Assembly: GCA_001579985.1 (NCBI GenBank)
Contig: LRSR01011291.1
Coordinates: forward strand, 1 to 30,543
Direction: 5' to 3'
Origin: Hypsibius dujardini
Lineage: Eukaryota; Tardigrada; Eutardigrada; Parachela; Hypsibiidae
DNA: 30,543 nucleotides
Part shown: in pieces, positions 1-10,416 of the stretch
How the letters are laid out: each line of letters begins with the position of its first letter
Numbering within the stretch: position 1 is the stretch's first letter
Notes under the pieces: model-generated
Told to the model about the DNA's origin: nothing
Databases searched by the model: none
Seen by the model: only the letters and a program-made list of their open reading frames with translations
Position numbers and translations under genes: made by a program

Positions 1-125
1 GAGGGTCAAACTTGAAATTCAATGATGGCGTTTTCGGGGGGCAAAGCCTAAGGTCACGGGGAAATTTGTAACACAATGAGTTGATAAAAGGAGTCAGACG
101 TGGAAGTGCTCTGCGAACAGACTGT

Positions 126-169
126 CAAGTGAAAACGGTAACAACACCAAGTGAAAACGGTGACAACAC
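126..169. repeat. 22-bp direct repeat, two copies
   Basis: A 22-bp unit beginning CAAGTGAAAACGG occurs twice head to tail, at 126-147 and 148-169, differing at about one base. No gene is visible around it. Confidence 0.8.
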
Positions 170-204
170 CAGAGTGGATTCACCACACCTGACAATACCC
201 ATGG

Positions 205-315
205 CGAACAAAACTTGCACTAACCGAGTTAAGCCATTAAACTCGGTTCGGGAAGGCTGAATATACAAATCGAGTGACACGGCTTAACTCGATTAGTGCG
301 AGATTTGTGTCACGT
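205..315. repeat. Short inverted repeat, MITE-like hairpin
   Basis: The arm near 214-235 (containing CACTAACCGAGTTAAGCC) is nearly complementary to 281-302 (GGCTTAACTCGATTAGTG). Weaker pairing extends to about 205 and 315. It could be a very small non-autonomous TIR element; no clear target duplication was seen. The following stretch to about 745 is non-coding and AT-rich, with nothing recognisable. Confidence 0.55.
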
Positions 316-749
316 GTGTAGTATACTCGTATAACAACAAAGCGTACTGGAATCATAGTACCGGTAAACAGAGAGGGAACCCACTGTTTACTATGCTGGA
401 ACTGTTGACATTGACACGTAGCAGCGTACGCTGAGCGGGTGGGTAAATTCGGACACCCTATCATAGCGTTCATTGTTTTCTTTTCTTCCCATGGTCCATG
501 GATGATTCTCAAATGCCCTATCCAGAATCGCTGCACTATATTACTTTTTACGAGATCAGTGTCCATAATGATTTTCGATAAATATATATATATATACAGT
601 ATATATTGTTGTTGTGGTCCCGAGAATTTTTTTGGCAGAATTTTAAAGTTAGGAAACCGTGGAAGATTCCCTTTTCTTCGGTTTTCACTCCTAAAATGCA
701 GCTTTTTAGAAACAGTTTTATCAAACACATTTCGTATTCTCGTAATTAA

Positions 750-1121
750 CATTCAATTTGGCATCGATTGGCATCAACAGGCATGTTTTTGGATGTCACT
801 GAGTGGAGCTATGGTCTGTCTCCGTAAGGGGCCATTCACATATTACGTAGTCAAAGGAGGGTAGGTGGGTGGTCTGGACCCTTGATTACTCACCAGTAAA
901 TAGGCCCCGCCCTCCACTATGATTTTGATTATCTGGGTAGGTGGGTGGTCGAAATAGGCCCTTTTTTGATTACGTAGTATGTGAATGGCCCCTAAAGTGA
1001 AATAATAAATTTGAACAGACAATTTAAGACAATTTGACAATTTTGAATAATGAGACATAGCTCCGCCTACTGATCTCGACAAAAACTTCGGCTGACGCCC
1101 ATCGATTCGAAATTGAGTTTG
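750..1121. mobile_element. Non-autonomous TIR element, family F1, copy 1 (interrupted)
   Basis: The left end (about 750-815) and the right end (about 1045-1121, reverse complement) share an order of motifs: CAATTT, then ATCGATTGGC or ATCGATGGGC, then a TGGAGCTATG or GCGGAGCTATG block. A second copy with the same motifs lies at 7190-7385 inside a troponin T intron. This copy is split by the MITE at 828-992, so it is older than that insertion. Ends are approximate and superfamily is unknown. Confidence 0.7.
828..992. mobile_element. PIF/Harbinger-type MITE with TAA target duplication
   Basis: A 165-bp element whose ends are inverted: GGGGCCATTCACATATTACG at the left and its near complement at the right. 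It is flanked by TAA at 825-827 and TAA at 993-995. A 3-bp TAA/TTA duplication with a GGG-starting TIR fits PIF/Harbinger; that assignment is by family knowledge, the repeats and TSD are seen. Inside, GGGTAGGTGGGTGGTC occurs twice as a direct repeat. It sits inside element F1 copy 1. Confidence 0.85.
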
Positions 1122-1192
1122 TGTAGGAAAGTGTCAAAAAACGTACTTACTAAAATTGGTCTCTAAGTAACGGCTGGTTTACAATAGCACTG

Positions 1193-1725
1193 GACAAACA
1201 TCACTTATTTGGTTGCTGAAAACTTTTGCTGAAAGTTCTGATTGGTCGTCTGGTTTCAGCACAAGTTTCAATTACCCTGTTTCAGTAAAAATGTTAAGCA
1301 CCTTTTTTGGTTGCTTAAAGTGTGCGTCTTGTCGAGTTCGCGAATTTTGTGCATTCGCTGAACTCGCAGTTTTCGCCCTCTTCAACGGCGATTTTTTTCT
1401 TCGCTCCGGTTTTCGTTCCCGCGATCTCCTAAATTTTTTTTGAGAAGCTTTTACGTTGAGGAATGTTTTACCCATACCGACATCAAGCGAAAATTGGGAT
1501 TGTCTGGCTTGCACATGTCAGCGAAAGTTGAATTATGACAAAAAATGAACGAAATCATACCAAATTTTGACAAGTGAATTTTGTCTTCATGCCCTAAATT
1601 TTTTTCTTGAATGCGGAACAGCGTGACTGAAACTTACAGTTTACTGAAAGCGTCTGATTGGTCGAAATCACTAATCATCACTAAAATCAGAAACCATTTC
1701 AGCAACCAAATAAGTGATGTTTGTC
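1193..1725. mobile_element. TIR element of about 530 bp
   Basis: The left end GACAAACATCACTTATTTGG (continuing TTGCTGAAA) is perfectly mirrored by the right end at 1697-1725. The TIR is about 29 bp and almost identical, suggesting a fairly recent insertion. CTGATTGGTCG is present near both ends as a direct subterminal repeat. No transposase coding is visible. The target duplication is unclear, so the superfamily is unassigned. Confidence 0.8.
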
Positions 1726-2044
1726 TACCGCTAATGAAAGTCAAGGACAGTTTGAAATAATTTCCAGTTTTTCCAAGTTTAAAATTCTGTGAACGAAAGC
1801 ATCGTAATTCATAACCACACCGGCGATACAAATATATATAGGTACCGGTATATATAGATATATAAAAATTATTATAAATATTATATCTGTTATCATAAAT
1901 TAATTATTAAATTAGCGATTATAAATTATAAACTATCACAAATATTACACCTGTATATTGAAAATTATTGTAAACATAGGATTATTAAAAAATGTCTATA
2001 CCACAGAGTTGTGGATGTGAAGAACCTCCCTTGTCACTTGTCAA

Positions 2045-2778
2045 AAGAGATGTGCCGATAATCTATCGGAATTCCCGCTAATTCCGATAAACCCGATAAA
2101 TTTCCGGGTTTGGCGGAGCGGGCGCGTTGGTTAGCGGAGCGGTAGCGAATCGGCAAATTACGTTACCGGGCGTATCGGCGATTTTTTTATCGCACAAAAA
2201 ATATCGGGATTTTTGAACATTATATTTAAAAAATTCGCCTTGTTCACTTGAAAGGCCAACGAGTTTTTTCTATGAGCTCGCCCGTAACGGTAAAATTTCC
2301 AATCAATCAATCAATTGACGACCTCCTCGGAGTCTTATCTGTAGGAGATTATAGAATTAGCCCGTTTTAGCCCGCAAAGGAACTATTTATTTAATAAACA
2401 GTGTACTTTACATTCGATTTCGGGCAATGTTTATGTACTGGTAAATAAAATCATGACCACTGTAGAACTGATTTGAAACACAATTAAAAATCTCTCAACA
2501 AGGTTTTGGACTTTCGATAAAATGAAAATATTTCTTATTAAAAGCAAAAAACCGTTTTTGGCTATCTAGAATGACATTGGAATAAATTTAATAATAGCTA
2601 TCGTTTAAATTCTGTTTCTCGTTTTTTCTTTTGCAGCAAAAAAAATCCGAAAGAAAAATTATACTTCTAAAAAGCTTACGACCATATTTATTTATTGGGT
2701 TTATCGGAAGTAAGCGTATCGGGAAATGTGAGTCCTAGCGGTAGCGGAACGGTAAAAATTTATATCGGCACATCTCTG
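2045..2778. mobile_element. Non-autonomous hAT-type element
   Basis: The right end reads TATCGGCACATCTCTG, so the inward terminus is CAGAGATGTGCCGATA; the left end matches with one change (AAGAGATGTGCCGATA). CAGAGATG-type termini are typical of hAT. The flanks CTTGTCAA (2037-2044) and CTTGTCAC (2779-2786) form an 8-bp target duplication with one mismatch, as expected for hAT. Subterminal CCGATAA/TATCGG repeats cluster at both ends, a common transposase-binding layout. No transposase is encoded in the 734 bp. Confidence 0.85.
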
Positions 2779-2837
2779 CTTGTCACTCTGCCGAACATGT
2801 ACGGGAAAGTCGCTTTCGACGTTACTGTTATTTACAA

Positions 2838-3293
2838 GCTCGTTTAGGGTCCTTAAAGGGCGAAACCAGGACCCGTCATCATAGGGCCAGGGGGCGGGCA
2901 TAGGACAAAATGTTTTTTTTTGGGATTGAAACCAAAATTGGGCCTCTTGTCCTTGATCATTTTGAAACTTGTGGTGGTGTGAGAGTTTGATTTCCAAGGG
3001 TCCCCGGGATTTTAAAACGTTTCCAAAAATATCAGCTATTCATCAATAGGGAGCTTATATTGAACCTCAACAAACCTCAAATTCGAACGAAAAACTGATG
3101 TTTTTGAAAATGTTTTGAAATCCCGTGGGCCACTGGAAATCAGATCCCCACGCCCCACAAGTTTCAAAATGATCAGGGACAAGAGACCCAATTTTGGGTT
3201 CAATCTTGAAAAAAATGCATTTTGCCCCTATGCCCACCCCCTGGTGCTACTGTGAGGGGTTCTGGTTCCGACCTGTAAGGACCATAAACGAGC
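2838..3293. mobile_element. Foldback element, long-arm palindrome
   Basis: The left arm (about 2838-3037) and right arm (about 3093-3293) are diverged inverted copies across nearly their full 200 bp, leaving a loop of about 55 bp. Both arms begin GCTCGTTTA(G/T)GGTCCTTA. Flanking ACTGTTATT (2824-2832) and GCTGTTAAT (3298-3306) could be a decayed 9-bp target duplication, which would point to Mutator-like elements, but this is tentative. There is no coding content. Confidence 0.8.
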
Positions 3294-3499
3294 CTCTGCT
3301 GTTAATGATCACTTGCCGCATAGTATCGATGTCTCACACTATTATCCGGTACAAGAGGACCGCAACAGACAGCTTTTACACCTTCACACAGACAAGAAAT
3401 TTGTAGCAAAAAAGGCCCCTTCTTCTAAAGTCATCGGTTTTCTCTCTCCGGTTGTTGACAATCGGATAAAAACGGTGCAAGACATGTATGAAAGAGTTA

Positions 3500-4630
3500 T
3501 TACTCTTCTTCCTCCTCAACGGCGACCTCTTCGGGTTCTTCTTCGTCGTTGCCGAAGCCGCCGCCGCTCGAGACCGGACGGGCAGGGGCGGGCGCGTCTT
3601 CCTCCTCGACCGCGTCGTGGGATCCGCGTTTACGATCCTCCTCTGAAGTTAAAAAAGACAATTCAATTTCAATTATCAAATAATCATAACACATTCGGGT
3701 TGTGGATCTACAGTTAATAGTAGTGTGTGTTCATTGCCTCTATTTGGATGGGCATAGAACAAATTACAAAGGTAAAAACTATAAAACTAAACTAAAAACT
3801 TTAACAATTAAACGTCCTATTTACTTTTAGCGAAAGTTTTACTAGTAAACTAAATTTTAGTAGTTAATTCCTGAGTTCAGTATCTTTACTGTAAATAGGT
3901 AAAAAACTAAACTAAATGTGTGCAGTTGTTAAAAATTTAAATGGGGGAAAAATTAAAGCTAGTTAACTAATAACTCGATTGAAAGTGTTAGTTACTAAGA
4001 AAACTAAACTAAAAATTCTTAGTAACTATTATTTTTTAGTGCACTAGTGTAATTTTAGTTTATACATCCGTACTAGAGCATTCTTACCCTTCTTCTTGAT
4101 CCAGGCCTTTTCATCGCGAAGAACACCTGCGGGGGTACACGACACAACAATTTAACCTTCATAAAAAACTAGAGCAGAAAAAGAAGCAACTCGAGAGATT
4201 TTACTGGCTCCTCAATTAGAGCAAGAATGTTACAGTCTGCCTGGTACGCGAGCTTATTTTCGTCTGGTCATACCCTTTGGCTTGAGGATTTCCTTTTGCT
4301 CCTCGACCTTGCTGCCGTCGAAGAGGACCTTACGATCGCCGAAAGTGCGACGATCAGTACGACGCTCGTACTTGCTGATGATCTGCACCTTGGGCGGATA
4401 GCGCGCATTGGCTTCCGGATCGACACCCTGAGCGATGTACTTTTGACGATTGATCTGGCGTTGACGTTCGTTCAGCTCCTTCAACTGTATATACCCAAAA
4501 AGTAAAATCTCAATAAATGGAAATGTAATTTTTTTGTTACTGAAGCAGACAGACAGACAGACCGACAGACAGAAAGACAGACAGACAGACAGACCGACAG
4601 ACAGAAAGACAGACAGACAGACAGACAGAC

Positions 4631-4726
<96 letters not shown>

Positions 4727-7700
4727 GTGTGTAGCTGCATGACCTACGTCGTATTCCTGACGCTTGGAGCGTTCGCTCAGATCGTATTTATCGGTCTCCA
4801 GTTGCACAATTTGTTTCCAGAGCTGCTCAGCTTTCTGCTTCAGTTCGTTCGCACCCAATCCGCTCAGCGAAAGTGGCTGCACGCGGTCGTTGATGGTACG
4901 CACTTTGAGTGCCTCGAGTTCGTTAGTGTTCAGAGACATCTCGGTCTTGGCCTTCGAGATGTTCATAAACTACAGAGAAAGACAACATTTAAAAAATGTT
5001 AATTTCTTAAAAAGTGGAATAAGATGCGAAATTGCGAAGTGCAAACCTTGTCCATGGTGGAGTTTTCTCCCTTCTTTTCAATGACGAAGTTGCGTCCGCC
5101 GACCACAGACGCCATGGCCGCGGCCTTCTTACGCTCGGCCTCCTCCTGGCGCTTGGCCTTCTCAGCTTCCTTTTCCAAACGACGAGCTTCCTGTGAACGA
5201 ACATAAAGACACATAAATGACTAATTATTATGTTCTTGTTCGAATCTCCACGCAGTCCTTATGCAAAACGGTTTTGAGCAGTACGCAGGCAATCCTTTTC
5301 GACAGACAGTCTCAGACAGAAGGTCACAGACAGATAGACCCTGCCAGAAAATGGTATCTAAAACCTCACAGGCAGTCGTTACATGCAATTTGTTTTGGAA
5401 TCAAATCGATAATAATTACAGACAACAATAAAATAAGGACAGACAGACAGGCAGCCGTTTATAATAACCGCGGTCCTGTATAGGAGCAGACGGTGAATAG
5501 TTTCAAACAGTAAGGGACAGACTCGCAACCAGGCAGTCGCTGCAACAGACCAATTCTAAAAGCAAACAGAGAATCTTTACAAAAATAGTTGCGAACAGAC
5601 TGATATACAGACAATCGGTTCAGATGACCGGGTCTAGAAGGAGACAAGCAGTAGTCATACACGCAGGCAGTAAGAAACGGGCAGTCAGGGAGCTATTCCA
5701 GAAAATCGGTTATAGAAGCAGAAGGACAGTAGTTACAGAAAGTAAGACACGGACAATAAGATCGAGAGACTCTCGTTTCGGACCAGTTCTAGAAGCAGAC
5801 AAACAATCACGAAAGACAGTCAGACACAGACGGGCAGACCGACAGTAATTTCAGACAATCGTCCCTCGATGCAGACCCAATCATCCCAATTCTCATCGAC
5901 AACAAGGTACAGGACTGGCAACACAAGTACCACCGACCAATCCAGACATTCAATTGTAGTCCCAGACATTCGTTGCAGACAATGGTCCCTAGGACCCACA
6001 CATGCACTTGCATGGTCCAGTGACCGAGGCGCTTTCATACCTCCTGTTCGCGGCGTTGTTCCTCCGCTTGGCGCTTCATCTCCTCCTGTTTGGCCTCCTC
6101 CTCCTCGCGCTCCTTCTTACGTTGAGCCTATAAATCCAGAGCACACACAACAACACTAAGATTCATTCGGCTCATAGAGCTGTTAGCCATCTGTCTACCT
6201 GTATGTTTGTCTGCCTGCCTGCCTGCTTGCCTCGGTATGTCGGTATTTTTCATAGTCTGCCTGCCTGTTTGCCTATCAGTCTGGCTGTCTGGCTGTCTGT
6301 CTGTCTGCCTGCTTGACTGTCTTTCTGCTTGTCTGCCTGTCTGCTTGCCTATTTGTCTGTCTATATATTCCGTATGTCTGTCGGTCGGTCGGTCTGTCTC
6401 TCTGAATCGCCTGTCTGTCTGGCGGTGTGTCTGTATGCCTGCCTCAGGCTGTCTTCCTGCGTGTCTGTTTGCGTGTCTGCTTATTTGTCTGTCTCGCTGT
6501 CTATTTGTTTGTCTGTCCGGTAAAACCGGCGGTACGGCTTCGCACCTGTTTCTCCTTGAGACGACGGAGCTCCTCCTCCTCCTTCTCGCGTTCCAGACGG
6601 CGCTGCTCCTCAAGGTCGCGCAGCCGTGCGCTCTCCTCCTCCTCGTGTTTTTTCTGCTTGGCCTCGATCATCTTTTGCGCCTCGGTCTTCTCCTCGCCCT
6701 TCTCCTCCTCATGGCGCCTGTAAAAAATCATGGCGAGAGTTGTTTAACGAAGTACAGGCTCACTGCAGGACGGCGAGCGAGGGGAAGGAAGGAATTCATT
6801 CACAGTCCAGGCTGGGAGTTCAAAGGTACACACCGTGCCAACGCACAAACAATAGAAGGAAGTTTATGGGTCTCCTTTTACTACGAGTTCTCATTTATTA
6901 TGGGGTTTACTACGCATTTTTGAGGTGAACAATAAAATAAAATGTTCATTAAACAATTGGGGTGGGAGGAGTTTGAGTTTGAGACGCGGGTCGGTGGACG
7001 AGCAAACGAATAATAGAGGCAGGCAAATAATAGAAAATACTGGGGACGAACAACAAATAATAAATAAACGCAAGGGATCGTATATGTAGAGAACCAGCAT
7101 ATATTTCCTGGGCTATTCCGGACTACTAAACATTCCACTCACTGCTCAATTCACCAAAAGGTCTAAAGTATTGTTTTGACGTTTTCTGAATTAAAATGTT
7201 ATTTGCAATCGATTGGCATAAGCAGAAAAATATTTTGCGGTCAGGAGGCGGAGCTGTCGGCCATTATCCCATGAGACCGGAAACTTGTCGGTCTTATTCA
7301 CACAAATGACCGGTAGCTCAATGTGTCTTGTAACAACTTTTTTCTGCTCACGCCAATCGATTGGAAATAAAATTTTGATTTGGAGGGTGTGAAGAAAAGA
7401 CAATTTCGATATTTCCGGTGATTTGAGCGGTAATTAATTTGCCAGTGGCCAGGAATAGATCAGATTACTCGTGCAATGTGTAATTTGGCGGGAAGGGAAG
7501 AGGGCAGCACACACACACGCACGCACGCACACTAGGACGCTTACTTGACTTCGACCTTCTTCTCCTCTTGGCCTTCGTCCCTAGAAAGTCGCGACACGGA
7601 CGGAAAGAAGAGAAAAAACGCACGTTAAAACATATAACGGTGGAAACATGTGCGTCGTAGTGTTGGAGCATGCGACGAAGAATTGGTACATACGGATATG

Positions 7701-9509
7701 CGGAAACCATCCCTTGGAGGACGAGTACTTAGTACCACCTCTTCCTATGTTAATGACCTCTTATTTTATATAACGAACCGTTGCGATATTTAGTTGATTT
7801 CTTCAACCGCACGCCCTAAACATATCAAATCATAACCCTAATCAAATATTGCAATACGAATTAATTCCGCTGCATGACTTTAATAATTGCCACTGGATAA
7901 TTGTACATGCAGTACAGCGCGAGCTTGTGTACACTGAAATCGTTAGGCATGTTTTAATGTTAAATTTTTTGTACATACATAAAGACTTTTCGAATTTTTG
8001 CTTTAGTATGACATCTCAAATCTTTTTATTTAGGAGATTGAAAAAAAATACATACATATTACATTACTATATACATTGTTACCTATTATGTATAGTGCAT
8101 TATTACATTACATTACATGCACACATGTATATATATGCATATATGCATACAAAAATACATACACACATATCACATCATTATATTACATCATTATATTACA
8201 TTATCATATTATTATCATATATATTACATTATTACATTATTACATTACTATATTACTGTCATACATTATTGCATTATTACATTATTATATTATTACATTA
8301 TTACATCATGATATTATGATATTATTATCATACACATTACATACATTACTATATACATTCATATATTATTACATTACTGGAATATACACGTATTACATAC
8401 ATTACTGTATATTGCACTCGTACGTGCACTATGGATGGATACCTTGCAACCATCAATGAAAAATAATGTCTGACGACGGACTACTTTCTCTGGCCGTCGT
8501 GACATTTCTGGAGACTTTTTCTCTTCGATGATCGAGACGGGACATGTGGCGGGGGAGGGGTGAGACGTGACTGTGTGAGATTACGCTGTACTGACAGTGT
8601 GGCAAACTGTATAAATAAACTTCTTGGTGGGAGGGGAGTTCTCGATCTGCGCGATGTGATGAGATGTCACAGAGGTTGCACTGTGGTGGTGGCTCGAGCA
8701 GAGGCCGCGGGAGGTTCTGACACCGGCGAATTGACTTCGTAAACAAAAAATGAAAAGCGATAGGAGAAATATGCATATCAAGTCCCCCACACACACACTC
8801 GACGACAAGTGTACAGAAGCGCACAGCAGGCGACGGGCGAGAGGAGAAATTTCACACCGTGCAAACATGACACTACCAAATGTACACACACACATACACA
8901 CACACACACGACACCACACAGTCAAGCTTCGTATTACAACCTAGATGTAGCAATTTGAAGTAGTACATACATATATATATATATATTTGCATATCGAATA
9001 TCGATGTGCACAATAATGCCTAATAAACAAATGCACTGATAAGCTGAACTATTAGCGTTTTAAGTGATGGGACCTCCGGCTACAACAATGTGAGAGGGCG
9101 TACTTAATACAGTATATATATTTTTTTTTATTTGTACTGAAATTATTATTGAAATGATAATTTTGTATAGAATGTGTCTAGTCTAGGCAGCACAAGAATA
9201 TAAAACGCACGGTTTCTGAAATTCGGCCTAAAAGTCGCTTAATGAAGAATACGTAGAAGACGCTAATTAATTAACGATTGACTAACAGATCGGTCTTTTC
9301 TTCAGGCAAAATTAAAAGTACTCTTTTATAATTTGCTGGAAAAAAATGTGATGCCATGTATAATTAAAACGTGATAAAGTTTGATCATGGAAAGTTTTGT
9401 TTTGTTTTATCCATTTACAGTTGAAAATTATATATAACGCACAATTTTGGAAGTGTCTATCGAAATTCAGCACTTACTCGTTTCCCCATCCGCCCTCTTC
9501 GTCAGACAT
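3500..9509 (-). CDS. TnT: Troponin T, complete, nine coding exons
   Basis: Tropomyosin-binding subunit of the troponin complex on muscle thin filaments. CDS exons: 9478-9509, 7545-7580, 6546-6717, 6041-6127, 5047-5190, 4748-4969, 4274-4484, 4088-4126, 3500-3642, all with GT-AG borders and consistent phases, giving 361 residues. It starts MSDEEGG. Residues ~25-157 are a Glu/Lys/Arg-rich helix containing LKEKQAQRKKE. Residues ~158-231 carry the conserved core (ANELKQKAEQLWKQIVQLE, then KYDLSERSKRQEYD), followed by LKELNERQRQ and YPPKVQIISKYERR. These match arthropod troponin T closely from memory. The C-terminus is acidic and ends EVAVEEEEE, followed by TAA TAA. Start choice: the ATG opens the typical MSDEE N-terminus after a strong acceptor. 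The 36-bp and 39-bp exons are phase-symmetric. The 1.9-kb intron 7581-9477 holds an AT-rich array and CA-rich stretches only. Confidence 0.96.
3760..4075. repeat. AT-rich intronic repeat of AAACTAAACT type
   Basis: Last intron of troponin T. Variants of AAAACTAAACTAAA and TTAGTAACTA recur many times in both orientations through about 300 bp. It may be a decayed AT-rich TIR element or simple-sequence drift; no ends or target duplication could be fixed. Confidence 0.5.
4545..4729. repeat. (CAGA)n tetranucleotide array
   Basis: Nearly pure CAGA repeats with a few CCGA and AAGA interruptions, about 185 bp. The array starts some 18 bp inside the donor of a troponin T intron (4485-4747) and fills most of it. 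In the transcript it reads CTGT. Confidence 0.97.
5280..5945. repeat. Diverged ~77-bp minisatellite with CAGA-rich units
   Basis: In troponin T intron 5191-6040. A block of the form GACCAGTTCTAGAAGCAGAC recurs with spacing 76, 78, 78, 77 and 76 bp, judged by the TAGAAG-like core at 5481, 5557, 5635, 5713, 5790 and 5866. Each unit also has a CAGTAGTTACAG-like block and a CAGGCAGT/GACAGT tail. Units are strongly diverged. The stretch before 5460 is CAGA-rich but less regular. Confidence 0.75.
6187..6522. repeat. Imperfect (CTGT)n/(CTGC)n array
   Basis: About 335 bp of CTGT, CTGC, CGGT and TTGT tetramers in troponin T intron 6128-6545. Orientation is opposite to the array at 4545. It leaves only short unique sequence at each intron end. 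Confidence 0.95.
7190..7385. mobile_element. Non-autonomous TIR element, family F1, copy 2
   Basis: The left arm AAAATGTTATTTGCAATCGA continues TTGGCATAAGCAGAAAAA; the right arm (reverse complement) reads AAAATTTTATTTCCAATCGA and TTGGCGTGAGCAGAAAAA. The inner CAGGAGGCGGAGCTG block, followed by CATTATCC, matches copy 1 near 1045-1075. It is about 195 bp, in troponin T intron 6718-7544. The rest of that intron shows only a CACACGCACG tract at about 7507-7532. Confidence 0.78.
8040..8412. repeat. AT-rich array of TACATTAT-like units
   Basis: About 370 bp of loosely repeated ATTACATTAT, ATATTACATC and CATACACAT words in the first coding intron of troponin T. There is no fixed period. Long apparent reading frames here are by-products of the repeat. 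Confidence 0.85.
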
Positions 9510-9605
9510 GGTTGCTGGGTTGGTTTGGAGGAGATATCCGGTTGCAAAGTTTGTAAATCCGGGGGAGTTCAGGAACGCGCGTCAAAAGAATCGCGAGGCT
9601 TCAAA
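9510..9605 (-). other. TnT: Probable troponin T 5' UTR part of exon 2
   Basis: On the minus strand a strong acceptor, a pyrimidine run CTCTCCTCTCTCACAG, ends at 9606, just upstream of the troponin T ATG at 9509. The 96 bp between would be 5' UTR spliced to an upstream non-coding exon. Inferred from consensus only. Confidence 0.6.
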
Positions 9606-10416
9606 CTGTGAGAGAGGAGAGACTGGCTGACTGTTTCTCCTATCACTTCCCATTTGCATCACCCCATCAACCCGACGGTCTGCTACTACGCCCTATGCCG
9701 GCAAGGCACAACAACATCCGGAGCAGTGTATGTTTTTATGTCCAGAAGTGGTACACAGACACGGAGAGAGAGAGAGACGAATCCGCTACAGTGCGGCTAC
9801 ATTCTGTGGGATATCCTTTTAAAGGCAGTACATTTCAGCACACACACATCCTCGGCAGACGGACACGGATGACGATGACGTATAGACCTGGAAGCAGGCA
9901 AGGCTTCTACGTAAAAGTGTAGCACGCTGTGAGGATGATGATGTTCTAAATTTGTTTTATACGAAGAAAGGGATTCGTCCGTACGGAACGAGGGCAGGGA
10001 CGACGACGAGGGGGATGGGCTATGATGGAGGCGAGTTTTATGGTGAAAAAGAATTCTCGCCTTCTGCTGGTGGGGGAGGGGGGGGGCGGTTGAGGTTTAG
10101 TTCAGGCAAAAAGGATCGAACGAATACGGATGGTAAAAATAGCAAGTTGTTAGTCGCGCGGATGCCGTCGGTGGTGCCGCGACCGGAAGACGTGTGCGAG
10201 TGGTCGTCATTATTATTCCTAGGAATGGTGCTGTAGACGCTGTGTGAGTATTCACATTCAATGGAAATTTCGGCCTCGGCCGAGCTCTCGCTTGGTCGAA
10301 TCTCGAAACAATCGAAATTTTTATCCGAAATAGCCTGGATTAAGTATCGCTGTTCATCCTAAAAGAAAATGTTATTCAACAATGTCAAGTCAGCAATTTT
10401 AGATTTTCTTGCTTAC

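Noticed and set aside
4481-4966. Long reading frames rich in Cys-Leu-Ser-Val or Thr-Asp-Arg-Gln across the CAGA arrays (also at 6128-6923, 11349-11855, 12286-12592, 14987-15292, 15773-16106, 20561-21045)
   Set aside because: They are translations of tetra- and hexanucleotide repeats, lie in introns or between genes, and open in several frames at once.
5225-5245. GTTCGAATC-like box suggesting a tRNA T-loop
   Set aside because: No matching acceptor stem or A-box upstream; it lies in a CAGA-rich intron.
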